Below, one piece after another: positions 37,956-48,903 of a stretch of DNA of 64,000 bases. Position numbers and translations under genes: made by a program. Origin of the DNA: Archivesica marissinica. Lineage: Eukaryota; Mollusca; Bivalvia; Venerida; Vesicomyidae. The stretch spans positions 12,825,512-12,889,511 of the forward strand of contig CM026402.1 in assembly GCA_014843695.1 (NCBI GenBank). The letters run 5' to 3'. The notes beneath the pieces are model-generated. The model saw only the letters and a program-made list of their open reading frames with translations. It was not told the origin of the DNA and searched no databases. Each line of letters opens with the position of its first letter. Within the stretch, counting starts at the first letter, position 1.

Positions 37956-38569
37956 TGATGTTCAACTTTTATTTTATACATGCATAATTATTACTCAAAG
38001 AAAGCACAACGAAAGGGAAACAATATACAGGGAAGCGACTGTCTGGATATATTTAAATGTTCTGGTTTGCAATTATACTTTTTCTAAGCGTTTCTTTTTA
38101 CTTCAATCATGTATTGGCTTCCTCCTTTAATATGTAGTCCATATTGCATATTAGCAAAGTAGTTGATATTAGCAAAGTAGTTGATATTAGCAAAGTAGTT
38201 GATGCGATTGATGGGGTTGTTTGTTCATAGTGTACATATTGCATGTACAATCATTATTCTGACTATGTAAATATGCTATGCTCTGAGATTCGATAGAATT
38301 CTGTCCGGTAGTATATCTGCGCATGCGTACTATCTGAGACATGGACACTCTCATTGGACGCTCATACTGTCTGTTTAACCGGAAGAGCAATACGCAATCT
38401 TTGTTCAAGCACAAAAATGTATGAATCAGATTGGTGGTCAACATTATGAATCAATTCAATAGAAAGTTTGATTTAATGTTGTGTTTAATGTGTAGTCTAC
38501 GTCACTGTTAACCTCACTTGAAAACAAGAAACAAATCGAGACACCGGAAATATATATAGATCTGCTGGT
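37956..38569. other. unique DNA with an 18-bp triplication
   Basis: TAGCAAAGTAGTTGATAT is repeated three times at about 38152-38202. Otherwise there is no gene or element that I recognise. Confidence 0.55.
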
Positions 38570-38818
38570 CAAAATGACAGGTTCGATTCCCAGTCTGACC
38601 CTAATAAAATTAATAGTATTTAAGATGGGACTTTAAACCGAGAACCAAAGGAGACTCTGTAATGGGTCTCTGTTTGTATCATTGCACAATCCTCCATCAT
38701 CTAAAATGAATAATCTCTTCAGGAGGAGTCGCTCATATGGGCAACCTGTAGCGATGATAAATAAACGTACAACGCACGCACGCACGCACGAACGCACACA
38801 CACACACACACACACACT
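38570..38818 (+). mobile_element. SINE family B with (CGCA)n(CA)n tail
   Basis: Partial tRNA head with box B (CAGGTTCGATTCCCAG), body (GGGACTTTAAACCGAGA), CTCTTCAGGAGGAGTCGCTC and GATAAATAAACGTACAA, followed by a (CGCA)n then (CA)n microsatellite tail to 38818. Confidence 0.8.
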
Positions 38819-38879
38819 CAAAATGACATCAACGTGTACTCATTAAACCGTTTAATTATATTACAGATGAATGACATAT

Positions 38880-40455
38880 TATGATACCGGATACCCGAGA
38901 TAACGGAGGAACTATATTATAATACCAGATACACGAGACAACGGAGGAACTATATTATAATACCAGATACACGAGACAACGGAGGAACTATATTATAATA
39001 CAAGATACACGAGACAACGGAGGAACTATATTATAATACCAGATACACGAGACAACGGAGGAACTATATTATAATACCAGATACACGAGACAACGGAGGA
39101 ACTATATTATAATACCAGATACACGAGACAACGGAGGAACTATATTATAATACCAGATACACGAGACAACGGAGGAACTATATTATAATACCAGATACAC
39201 GAGACAACGGAGGAACTATATTATAATACCAGATACACGAGACAACGGAGGAACTATATTATAATACAGATACCGAGACAAGGAGGAACTATATTATATA
39301 CCAGATACAACATACCAGATACACGAGACAACGGAGGAACATATTATAATACCAGATACACGAGACAACGGAGGAACTATATTATAATACCAGATACACG
39401 AGACAACGGAGGAACTATATTATAATACCAGATACACGAGACAACGGAGGAACTATATTATAATACCAGATACACGAGACAACGGAGGAACTATATTATA
39501 ATACCGGATACCCGAGATACCGGAGGAACTATATTATAATACCGGATACCCGAGATACCGGAGGAACTATATTATAATACCGGATACCCGATATAACGGA
39601 GGAACTATATTATAATACCGGATACCCGAGATACCGGAGGAACTATATTATAATACCGATACAACGGAGGAACTATATTATAATACCAGATACACGAGAC
39701 AACGGAGGAACTATATTATAATACCAGATACACGAGACAACGGAGGAACTATATTATAATACCGGATACCCGAGATAACGGAGGAACTATATTATAATAC
39801 GGATACCCGAGATACCGAGGAACTATATTATAATACCGGATACCGAGATACCGGAGGAACTATATTATAATACCGGATACCCGAGATAACGGAGGAACTA
39901 TATTATAATACCGGATACCCGAGATACCGGAGGAAATATTATAATACCGGATACCCGAGATACCGGAGGAACTATATTATAATACCGGATACCCTAGATA
40001 ACGGAGAATTATATTATAATACCGGATACCCGAGATACCGGAGGAACTATATTATAATACCGGATACCCGAGATAACGGGTATTATATTATAATACCGGA
40101 TACCCGAGATACCGGAGGAACTATATTATAATACCGGATACCCGAGATACCGGAGGAACTATATTATAATACCGGATACCCGAGATAACGGAGTATTATA
40201 TTATAATACCGGATACCCGAGATACCGGAGGAACTATATTATAATACCGGATACCCGAGATAACGGAGTATTATATTATAATACCGGATACCCGAGATAC
40301 CGGAGGAACTATATTATAATACCGGATACCCGAGATACCGGAGGAACTATATTATAATACCGGATACCCGAGATACCGGAGTATTATATTATAATACCGG
40401 ATACCCGAGATAACGGAGTATTATATTATAATACCAGATACACGAGATATCGAAC
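38880..40455. repeat. 38-bp minisatellite, ~41 copies, two subfamilies
   Basis: The unit core is GGAGGAACTATATTATAATA plus a variable half. The left part (about 38920-39490) carries CCAGATACACGAGACAACGG; the right part (about 39500-40430) mostly carries CCGGATACCCGAGATACCGG, mixed with a GATAACGG variant. Several units have small deletions. The array ends with a type-1 unit and degenerate copies near 40455-40500. Confidence 0.95.
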
Positions 40456-40744
40456 AAAATATGCTATGATACAGAACATATGACATAATGGAGGAAGCAT
40501 AATACTTCATACACGACTCATTGGTATAACGGTGGAATCAGAGTGGGCTATAAGTCGTGATGATCCACGTAAGACAGACTGACTAGAACAGGAAAACAGT
40601 TGACCTTCAAAATAGGAGTTGGTAAGTTTAGACTCAGTAAGTGTTTTGTGACCAGCGTCATTATGCTAAAACATGCATGCGCATGGGGAGGGGGTCGGCA
40701 CATTACGTGGTAGCCATGAGTGAATAGATGTATGTGCCGCCTTC
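40456..40744. other. unique DNA, no gene seen
   Basis: Begins with decayed pieces of the 38-bp unit, then AT-rich sequence up to the LINE fragment. Confidence 0.4.
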
Positions 40745-41178
40745 ATTCCAGATTCAGGTGGTCAGGCAGCATTGAGGAACAGTGCAAATTTCCTTCTCAT
40801 CCGTAACAGAGCTTCTCCATATGTAAATTCCGTTCTGCCCTCTGTCATTAACAATTGGAACGCTCTGCCACGGTAAACTAAGGACATTGATATATTTGCT
40901 TCTTTCAAATATTGTTTGCACTCTAATAATCCGAATTATATTCCACCTTGCTACCATGGTGTCCGTTCCCAAGTCCTCCATACCCGTATTCGAAACGATT
41001 ACAGTGCTCTAAACCAACATTTACTTTCGAGAAACATTATTAACTTTCTACTCTATAAATGCAGAGTTAATGAATCCAGTCATCACTACTTGTTCAAATG
41101 TTCAGATTAATCAGACCACAGAATAACCCTTATCAACACCATACGCCCGTTGACATTTCTCTTAGAGGTCCTTTGTAC
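40745..41178 (+). pseudogene. LINE ORF2 C-terminal fragment
   Basis: The translated order matches the end of the 29392 LINE: RNSANFLLIRNRASP, SVINNWNALP, DIFASFKYCL, then LHTRIRNDYSALNQHLL and a degenerate cysteine motif (CRVNESSHHYLFKC). A stop interrupts it after NALPR (TAA near 40876). A frame change after SSHHYLFKC leads to RPQNNPYQHHTPVDISLRGP, comparable to the RRFHPLNCHFLLHG segment of the better copy. No catalytic domain remains. Confidence 0.75.
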
Positions 41179-41335
41179 ATATGTTATATTTCGGGTTTTA
41201 CGCCTGCATCAGCACCATTTCTGGCTATATCGCCGGCGGGCAGTTTACCTAACAACACCTTTCCTGGGCAGGCTCCAGCGGTTAACCAGTACTTGGGTGC
41301 ATCAACCTCCGTAAGAAACTGCCAACTTTGTACAA
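41178..41335 (-). mobile_element. SINE family D, body only
   Basis: Reverse complement of the body of the element at 1472-1735 (plus-strand marks: ATATTTCGGGTTTTACGCCT, CCTGGGCAGGCTCCAGCGGT, CCAGTACTTGGGTGCATCAA). The tRNA head is missing. It adjoins the LINE fragment, so it probably inserted into or beside it. Confidence 0.75.
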
Positions 41336-43039
41336 TAAGTTCATTGAACAATGGTATATAATACAATTGACAATGTTTATACTTACATGACTACAAACAC
41401 AAAATGAAATAATCACAACATGTAAACGTCTGGACCATTTATAGTCCTTTAAGTGGACTATCAATTAATGGCGGCCATTTTGACGCCATCTTGGATTTCT
41501 CCGATCACCACACTGTATGCCAAGTTATGCCGCATGTAGTAGTTTTATTCTTTATTATAGTCTCATCTATGTACATCATAAAATCATATTACATACTATA
41601 AAACAGTACATAGCCATTCATATTTTTGAATTACAAGAGACTTATCACAGTTATTTTCACATAATGCATATTCAATGCACCATAACAATTAATAATGTTC
41701 ACTATATACTGGTACATCTAAATTGCCTCTGCTAATCCAAACTAAAAAGATCTTTAAAAAAGTGATATCTAGAATAAAATACTGAAAGCTTAATATAGGC
41801 ACTAGTGTGCGACAGTAAAAAATGGTGTAAGAAATCCATTATCAATTTTGATCAGATCAAAAGTGAACTGATTAGCAGCGACTATTTAGTTGACATAAAT
41901 GTATGTATACTGCATATATATAAACATACATTTACGTTAAAATACATTTCTCGTGTATTTATAAGAATTATAGTGTATTATTTACAGAGGTAAAATGAAA
42001 GTTTTTGCAAAATGTTAAAACAACATGTATGACAAACTTCACACATGTTCCAACATGTTGGTATATAACTCGTTTTGTTAGCTGACCGGGTATGGTTGGA
42101 CATTTCGTATAGCCTGAAAGTCGATTATGATCATCTAAGCGAAGACTTAAGCAACGCGATATGTAATGCAGTTCACCAGTTTGTTACAACAACAAGGAGA
42201 TTTGATAACAGCTAATATAATGTGTGTATCTTCGTACTTCCATCTTCGTCTGGTCCATTCCCATCTCTTTCTCTTACATGTATGGTCACATGACCTCCGT
42301 TTGAAATCCTATCCGAAATACTATGGATTCAGTAACTAACTCCCACCCTTAGGAACTGAAATTTGTATTTCCATGTAAGCATATTTCAGTGATCACGAAA
42401 TGAAATAAAATCCTATCTTTATCTATTATACAATTGTATTCATTTTAACACCCAACCGCAAAACAAATTATATTAGTGTGAACGTTCGCAATAAAAATAG
42501 GTCTTGTATACGTGTCAAGTTAGATTCTGTCTGCTGGCAGTATTGAAAACGACGGAGCACGTGCATTAGAACATACAAGTTTATATCTATATGTAGATAG
42601 ATACTTTTATTTCCTCCATTTCTGAAGAGCATAACATATTTACAAATCATTATTAATATGTATGCACAAAGAGTATAATATAAATGCACACATAACCCTG
42701 TTAATTGTCAGTTGAGTACTCGCAGCTGAACTATACGTGCATTAGAAACATTGCAAGCACAGTTGTAGTACTCAATGCATGAATGCACAAACATCCTGAT
42801 GCATCCAAGATAACAGAAAACAATTAGTTTACGGTAAACCCATTAAGCGTGTCCTTACTCACTCTATATAATAGTTGTGCTAAGAACACTCAAGGTCTCC
42901 ATATGTTGAGCTTGAGGTGTACATACTCGAGGTAATGGTATCTTGCCGAAACGAAAAGCAAGATAGCTACTAATATGTATACATGTGAATTATACATTGT
43001 TGACTGGTAGAGAATAGATCAAAATACTAAAGTACATGT
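41336..43039. other. unique AT-rich DNA, no gene seen
   Basis: About 1.7 kb without an array, SINE or LINE signature. Frames of 60-73 codons on both strands have no recognisable domain. Confidence 0.5.
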
Positions 43040-43180
43040 AGCCGCGGAGGAATACGCAACACAAGCAGTGAGAATGAAAATCCCACCGTCCACTGTTTCG
43101 GACCGATGAAAGATAGCATTTATCTTTCATTGGGATTAACTCACTCATTCATTGGAGCATTGGAAAGCATAAAAACGCAG
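43040..43180. repeat. unclassified dispersed repeat, second copy
   Basis: Resembles 1340-1440 (GGAATACG, CAAGCAGTGA, CACTGTTTC, CATTGGAAAGCATAA in order). ATTGGAAAGCATAAAA recurs again at about 43462. The ends are not defined. Confidence 0.5.
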
Positions 43181-43509
43181 ATTACAATAGTATAATGTAA
43201 ATTTGTTTATAATTTCTACAATGTTTAAAGTGTAGTAACTACAGTTCGCACGGGTTGTCAGTATTTACGCTCAGCCGGACACCGGTTTTTAGAGAGGAGG
43301 TCAGTTTCCATAACGCATAACGCGCACTACAGAAGCTTGATGTTGACCAATCACAGTTGCCCTTGTCACGTGTGTGACTTCATTTCATCCGGGAACTTCG
43401 AGATCTTTGTCTTGGAGGCAGAATTTTTCTATCTGCATTCTTCTGGATTTCTGAGTATCATTGGAAAGCATAAAAGAAAAAGACGTAGTGTTTAGTTGTG
43501 TTTACTTAC
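43181..43509. other. unique DNA, no gene seen
   Basis: Contains an isolated GACCAATCACAG (CCAAT-like) near 43348, without other promoter signals. Confidence 0.35.
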
Positions 43510-43773
43510 ATCCACCGTCTGACATTAATAAAATTAAAAGTCTTTCGGTTGGGACTTTAAACCGAGGTCTCGTGTCGGTGCTTTACACCGTACACGTAAA
43601 AGAACCCGAAGAGATTCTGGAATGGGTCTCCGTCTGTATCATTGCACTATCCTCCAAACTTTCAATTGACTAATCTCTTCAGGATGCGTTGCTCATAAAT
43701 TATGGGCAACCGGTAGCGACCGACGATAAATAAACTTAAAACACACACACACACGCGCGCGCGCGCGCGCGCA
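43510..43773 (+). mobile_element. SINE family B with (CA)n(CG)n tail
   Basis: Body from GTCTGACATTAATAAAATTA through GGGACTTTAAACCGAGGTCT and CTATCCTCCAAAC to GATAAATAAACTTAAAA, then a perfect alternating purine-pyrimidine tail ((CA)n followed by (CG)n, 43741-43772). Confidence 0.8.
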
Positions 43774-43856
43774 CTTACATCACACTGATGACAGGTGAAT
43801 TTGACACAGGAAGACGTTCTACTAACTGTCCAGTAAAGCCCACACATTAATGATAT

Positions 43857-44112
43857 ACTCTCCGATTAGCGCAGTGGTTAGCGCTCTCGCTTTTCATCAA
43901 TGTAACCCGGGTTCGATCCTCGGACCGGGAAGTATGTGAGACGGTACGGTGGTCGCCAGATAGAACAGGTGGGTTTTCTCCGGGTACTCCGGTTTCGTCC
44001 CACACGAATGACCACACTTACGCTTTCATCCGTGCCAACGAGAGTGATTAATATAAGTTGTTAGAACTTGCTTCGCAATCGTTGTAAAATAAATAAAGTT
44101 TAAACTTCAATT
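43857..44112 (+). mobile_element. tRNA-derived SINE, family E, near full length
   Basis: Head with GATTAGCGCAGTGGTTAGCG (box A) and CCCGGGTTCGATCCTCGGAC (box B). The body contains GGGAAGTATGTGAGACGGTA, CCGGTTTCGTCCCACACGAA and ends GAGAGTGATTAATATAAGTT then GAACTTGCTTCGCAATCG and TAAATAAAGTTT. The last ~50 bp match the tail of family A although the heads differ. Confidence 0.85.
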
Positions 44113-44151
44113 TCAAACACCTTCTAGAGCCTAGCTCAAAAAGAGACTGAC

Positions 44152-44310
44152 ATGATAAAGGACGTATGCATACCAGATGTGATGACCAAATGTGTCCAGT
44201 ATGAGCACAACTATTATATATCCAAAGCCATCACCCTGCCCTGGATCCTCTGTGCCAGAGACCATCAGATATACTTGGATATTGTTGTGCTTACACAAGA
44301 ACTATTATAG
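44152..44310 (+). CDS. unrecognised 52-codon open frame
   Basis: An ATG frame directly after the family E SINE (starts MIKDVCIPDVMTKCVQYEHN, ends IVVLTQELL, stop TAG at 44308). It is less AT-rich than its surroundings and has two Cys and a balanced composition, which is why it is listed. I recognise no domain, it is short, and it may well be chance or a piece of an unrecognised element. Confidence 0.15.
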   Translation: MIKDVCIPDVMTKCVQYEHNYYISKAITLPWILCARDHQIYLDIVVLTQELL

Positions 44311-44404
44311 GACTAGTTCATTTCTAAAGGGGACTAAATGCAATGATACGCAATGAATGTGAAAACAAATATTCCGAGAACAGGGAATAGAATCGGAAAG
44401 CAGC

Positions 44405-44486
44405 AGAGAGAACGTACACACACGCGCGCTCACACATACGTACGCACGTACACACGCACGCACGCACGCACGCACGCACGCACACC
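44405..44486. repeat. (GCAC)n/(CA)n microsatellite
   Basis: Alternating purine-pyrimidine tract of ACAC, CGCG, TACG and CGCA steps. No SINE body precedes it, so it may be an orphan tail. Confidence 0.85.
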
Positions 44487-44807
44487 ATACAAAAACTGTG
44501 CACTTTTAAAAAGAGTGTTACTTTTTCATTACACATTTTAGAATTATGGATGTTTCTATTATCAGTGATGTAATTAATCCTTCACACATTGCATTCATTC
44601 ACCTAATATTTTGCATATTTTGATACCAATTTTGCCTATATTTTTTAGTTTAAACATATTTTATTTCCCAATATAATACATATTGAACAATGACCCATCA
44701 CAAAATACAGAAAAAAGATTAGAATGAAAGACAGAGTATTATATAATTCTTCTCCTCAAATTATATTTTTTCTAAAAGGATATAAACATTTTGGTGTCAG
44801 CATATAT
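44487..44807. other. AT-rich DNA, no gene seen
   Basis: No recognisable feature between the microsatellite and the family C SINE. Confidence 0.35.
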
Positions 44808-45065
44808 TTTCCAGTGGTTAAGGCGTCCGCCTATGGAGCGGGAGGTCGAAGGTTCGAATCTCGTCAGAGGTTCGTTCTGATATGGCCGGTTGGTGAGCCG
44901 CCAGCTAGTTAAATAATGGTTACCGATTGCCTACCAGCCTGGCGTCTGGCATACAAGCATAGGATTCGGGAAGTACTGATGTTCGAAAAAAGTGGTGTCT
45001 CATAAGTCAGAAATGGCTGACCCTTTAAATAGGGGTGACACTATAATAAAGAAAAACTTTACTTT
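44808..45065 (+). mobile_element. tRNA-derived SINE, family C, second copy
   Basis: CCAGTGGTTAAGGCGTCCGC (box A), GGAGGTCGAAGGTTCGAATC (box B), then GATATGGCCGGTTGGTGAGC and TAGGGGTGACACTATAATAA with a (CTTTA)-like tail. The first few bases of the head differ from 10658, so the 5' edge is slightly truncated. Confidence 0.8.
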
Positions 45066-45382
45066 TACTTTTTATAGATATTTATTATATAATCATAGTA
45101 GTATGAACGAACCTGTGATTAATTGTTTCTTGCATGCTTAAATATCACCAATACCATGTTTATGACAAGATATGTCTCGTCAATGGCAGAGATACCGGAC
45201 AGAAAATCAATGTCAATACTGATAGTTGATATCTATATCGCAGTTATTACTGTCCCGCAATGACACTTAATAGTCATTATACAACTATTCCTGCGTCATA
45301 TTCTCTCGTATTTATCATCATCTTATAGTCGCCTCAATCCAGTTAGATCCCACACAGATAATAGGAAACAATGCTCTAACTG
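45066..45382. other. unique AT-rich DNA, no gene seen
   Basis: No recognisable feature between the family C and family B SINEs. Confidence 0.35.
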
Positions 45383-45672
45383 TGTGTTTTTACGTTTATT
45401 TATCGTCGCTACCGGTTGCCCATATGAGCGACGCCTCCTGAAGATATTAGTCATTTTAGATTTTGGAGGATAGTGTAGTGATACAGACAGAGACCCATTC
45501 CAGAGTCTCCTCTGGTTCTTTTACGTGCACGATGCAAAGAACCGACACGAGACCTCGGTTTAACATCCCATCTGAAAGACCGTTAATTTTATTAGGGTCA
45601 GTCGGGGGATCAAACCTGCGATCCCTGGATTACCAGTCCAGCGTGTTACCACTGGACTACAGATCCGTCTGT
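45383..45672 (-). mobile_element. SINE family B, full-length with complete tRNA head
   Basis: Minus strand: GATCTGTAGTCCAGTGGTAA (box A), an anticodon-like arm CTGGA-CTGGTAA-TCCAG, box B-like GCAGGTTTGATCCCC, then the body and the 3' end GCGACGATAAATAAACGTAA. The 7-nt loop gives a Thr-like GGT in anticodon position. The 101-codon plus-strand frame here is an element shadow. Confidence 0.85.
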
Positions 45673-45847
45673 AAACTGTTCGTTACAATACATATAAGTG
45701 TATATGTGTCTGAATGGAGTCCCAAGAACAACCAACCACCACAAACTGTATTAAGGTTGTATGATTAGTTGTGTTCTTTGATATCTTTGGTTAGTCTATT
45801 CCTGAATATTCGAAATACCGTACCATTATTCAGATATTGACATAGCA
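45673..45847. other. unique DNA
   Basis: Short spacer without features. Confidence 0.3.
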
Positions 45848-46290
45848 CATATATCTTACACGTAGCGGTCACGCATAGCACATATATGTCGCGCATAGGT
45901 ATTGCACATAGCTGTCACGCATAGCACATATATGTCGCGCATAGGTCTTGCACATAGCGGTCACGCATATCACATATATATCGCGCATAGGTCTTGCACA
46001 TAGCTGTCACTCATAGCACATATATGTCGCGCATAGGTCTTGCACATAGCGGTCACGCATAGCACATATATGTCGCGCATAGGTCTTGCACATATCGGTC
46101 ACGCATATAACATATATAACGCGCATAGGTCTTGCACATAGCGGTCACGCATAGCACATATATGTCGAGCATAGGTCTTACACGTAGCGATCACGCATAG
46201 AACATATATAACGCGCATAGGTCTTGCACATAGCGGTCACGCATAGCACATATATGTCGAGCATAGGTCTTACACGTAGCGATCACGCAT
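45848..46290. repeat. 46-bp tandem array, ~9.6 copies
   Basis: Unit CACATATATGTCGCGCATAG then GTCTTGCACATAGCGGTCAC and GCATAG. Variants such as ATAACATATATAACGCGCAT and TCGAGCATAGGTCTTACACG recur in alternating units towards the right end, so a 92-bp dimer is emerging there. Confidence 0.93.
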
Positions 46291-46644
46291 ATCCAGTTTA
46301 TGTTAAAACATATAGTCAAGGAATCAATAGCAGGTTAATAGTTTCCATCGGGTATGAACTACATTGGCTATTGTATTTCCTTTGATGAACGTATGTACCC
46401 TGATTAAATACATATTCGTATGAGGATTAACAACTAATGATATGCAGCTGACATGCGCACTCGAAGCTACGGACATGCATAGTCGCAGTGTTAGGCAGTC
46501 TTCTTCGAGAGAGAAAAGGCGAGTCTTAAAGTTTAATCTGTTCTAAGGATGATCTATTTACAAGGTCCAGCACACGGTATGTCGCAAATCTGGACGTAAT
46601 ACATTTTAAATGCAAAGTGTGTTATATTTGGCTTTCAGTCATTG

Positions 46645-46931
46645 TTGTTGTTTTTTTATTACGTTTACTTATCGTCGCTACCGGTTGCCCATATGAGCTA
46701 CGCCTCCTGAAATTTTAGATTTTGGAGGATAGTGCAATGATACAGAGAGATACCCATTCCAGAGTATCCTCTGGTTCTTTTACGTGCACGGTGAAAAGCA
46801 CCGACACGAGACCTCGGTTTAACGTCCCATCTGAAAGACTGTTAATTTTATTAGGGTCAGACGGGGGATCGAACCTGCGATCCCTGGATTACCAGTCCAA
46901 CGTATTACCACTGGGCTATAGATCCGTCTGT
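46645..46931 (-). mobile_element. SINE family B inserted in the palindrome's left arm
   Basis: Complete minus-strand copy with tRNA head (box B GGTTCGATCCC exact). It is flanked by GTCATTG at 46638-46644 and at 46932-46938, a 7-bp target-site duplication. The uninterrupted counterpart exists in the right arm (CTTTTCAATGACAC near 47442-47455), which gives the empty site. Confidence 0.88.
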
Positions 46932-46967
46932 GTCATTGAAAAGAATAATTAATGTAAATATAAGTAA

Positions 46968-47120
46968 TGCATCGCTGGTTAACAGTTTTCATTGGTGCAT
47001 GAACTACATTGGGCGTGTTTAAATTTACCGTGGATACCGTTGACCTCCGCACACTTTAAGCACAGCCAGTGTAGTTCATACCCCAATGGAACCTATTAGC
47101 CCACGATTCATTCCTTAAAT
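46968..47120. repeat. inner palindrome 1 within the foldback element
   Basis: A ~45-bp motif containing GTTAACAG/GTTTTCATTGG and TGAACTACATTGGG occurs here forward (46968-47025) and reversed (47066-47120). It occurs again forward at 47270-47320 and reversed at 47361-47415, and once more outside the arm at 46322-46366. Confidence 0.8.
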
Positions 47121-47269
47121 GTAATTTATCGTGTATTTTGTATGTATAAAATGCACATGCTGTCATAGAAATGAAATATGCTTAAGCTAAATTACATGAC
47201 ATAATTATACTAAATACCAAACATGCACAGAATGATAATACAAATGGTTTGGGCTATACATTTAAGAAA

Positions 47270-47415
47270 TGAATCGCGTGTTAATAGTTTCCATCGATGT
47301 ATGAACTATATTGGGTATGGTTAAAGTGTATGAAGGCTGAAGGCATCTATGCTAACTTTAAGCAATCCCATTGTAGTTCATACTCCGATGGAAACTATTA
47401 ACCCGCGATTCAGTA
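47270..47415. repeat. inner palindrome 2 within the foldback element
   Basis: Mirror partner of the 46968-47120 palindrome: GGTTAATAGTTTCCATCG-type motif forward then reversed. The whole element is thus a palindrome built of smaller palindromes. Confidence 0.8.
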
Positions 47416-47722
47416 CTTTATATTTACATTAATTATTCTTTTCAATGACACAAAGAAAATCTAGCACACTTTGCATTTAAAAATGTTTTAGTCCAGATTT
47501 GCAACTTACCGTCTGCCGGAACGGTAAATAGATCAACCTTGGAACAGCGTAAACTGTGTAAGACACGCCTTCTCTCGCGACGAACGCTGCCTGACACTGC
47601 GAATGCGCATGTCATAAACTAGGAGATGGTATGTCAGCTGCATATCATTAGTTGGGAACCTTCATACGAAAATGTATACAATCAGGGCACATACGTTCAT
47701 CGAAGGAAATGTAATAGCGATG

Positions 47723-48029
47723 TGAATAGCATAATATGTACGGTCAACACGAGAACAATGCTAGCTATATGCCTGGTTTGTCTTAGCTCTTGACGAATAT
47801 TATATCTAATGAAGATAAACAACAGAAACGCGAGGACATTGAAATAATAGTATACAAATGAGTGTGTTATCCGTTTGAACGTATTTACGTAATGAAAAGG
47901 AAGTGTTTACTACATTAGTTTCTCTTTATGTTGTGGAGAAAAGCAGCGATTGATTAGTTTTGTGTTCCTTTAAACGTTCGCAGAATATATCCCACTGTGT
48001 TAGGAGAGTAATGTGATTGGACGACCTGT
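47723..48029. other. unique DNA, no gene seen
   Basis: No recognisable feature. Confidence 0.35.
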
Positions 48030-48330
48030 ATTGGCCTTGTGGTCATACGTATATCAATCACAATGCATGGCTATGATTTGATTGTCGACAATTGTATCTG
48101 TGTAACAACCGGCCGTGACTGTGTGGTCATACACATATCATTCACAATGCATGCCGGGCTATGCTTTAATTGTCGCCCATTGTATATGTAGCAACCTTTC
48201 CCGTCCGTGACCGTGTGGTAATACACATATCATCACAATGCAGACCGATAAATAAACCTAAAAACCTAAAACAAAAACAAGCTATGATTTGAGTGTCACC
48301 CATAGTAACAACCGTCCATGTCCGTGCTAC
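48030..48330. repeat. ~90-bp degenerate tandem repeat, ~3 copies
   Basis: GTGGTCATACGTATATCA (about 48038), GTGGTCATACACATATCA (about 48130) and GTGGTAATACACATATCA (about 48215), each followed by CACAATGCA and a GATTTGA/TGTC block. The third unit is interrupted by a GATAAATAAACCTAAAA stretch resembling a SINE B tail. Confidence 0.75.
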
Positions 48331-48375
48331 GGGTGAGAACGGAATGGTTCACTTCGATTTCGAATCGCACACATG

Positions 48376-48612
48376 TTTAGTTAATACAAATTTTAGCTTG
48401 ATTGCGAAACAAGTTCTTACAACTTACAATAAATTAATCACTCTCCAGACCTCAGTCCTGATGGAATCCATCGCCACGAGAGATTGAAGCGGCAACGTGG
48501 AGTTTAAATGCCTTGCCTAAGGGCACACTCGTAACGGCTCTAGCGAGGTTCGAACTCTGAACTGTTCGCACCTGAAGCGAACGCGCATCTACTACGCTAT
48601 CACGACATCCAT
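48376..48612 (-). mobile_element. SINE family A, full length
   Basis: Minus strand: head with box A/B (GAGTTCGAACCTCGC), body (GATGGATTCCATCAG complement) and the complete tail with TAAGTTGTAAGAACTTGTTT. Small frames on both strands here are element shadows. Confidence 0.8.
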
Positions 48613-48903
48613 GGTTTCTAGTGTTTGCTTTATGAACATATATCATCACACATTTACATCGCTATATTAGTATAAATATATGAAACATGTGTTGCCTGCC
48701 ACTACATGGAGGCTAGGCATATATCCATATACACTAAAACAGCGCTGGACTGGTAATCCAGGGATCGCAGGTTCGATTACCAGCCTGACCCTCTTAAAAG
48801 TAACAGCCTTTAAGGTGGGACTTTAACCCGAGGTCTCGTGTCGGTGCTGTCTCTGTCTGCTTCATTGCACTATCCTCCAAAAATCTAAACTTACTAATCT
48901 CTT

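Larger units (their letters stand above)
46368..47722. mobile_element. ~1.35-kb nested palindrome (foldback element)
   Basis: The left arm (46368-46637, continuing 46938-47180) is complementary to the right arm (47190-47722). Examples: GATGAACGTATGTACCCTGA pairs with the reverse of 47683-47702, and AACTAATGATATGCAGCTGA pairs with 47636-47660. The centre is GCTTAAGC near 47182-47189, flanked by TGTCAT/ATGACA. Arms are ~530 bp and diverged (many mismatches and small indels). No ORF or transposase is seen. A family B SINE interrupts only the left arm. Confidence 0.85.

Noticed and set aside
45604..45672. Functional tRNA gene with a GGT (Thr-like) anticodon on the minus strand
   Set aside because: The tRNA-like segment is continuous with the SINE B body and the same head recurs at 46860 and 48741, so it is a SINE head.
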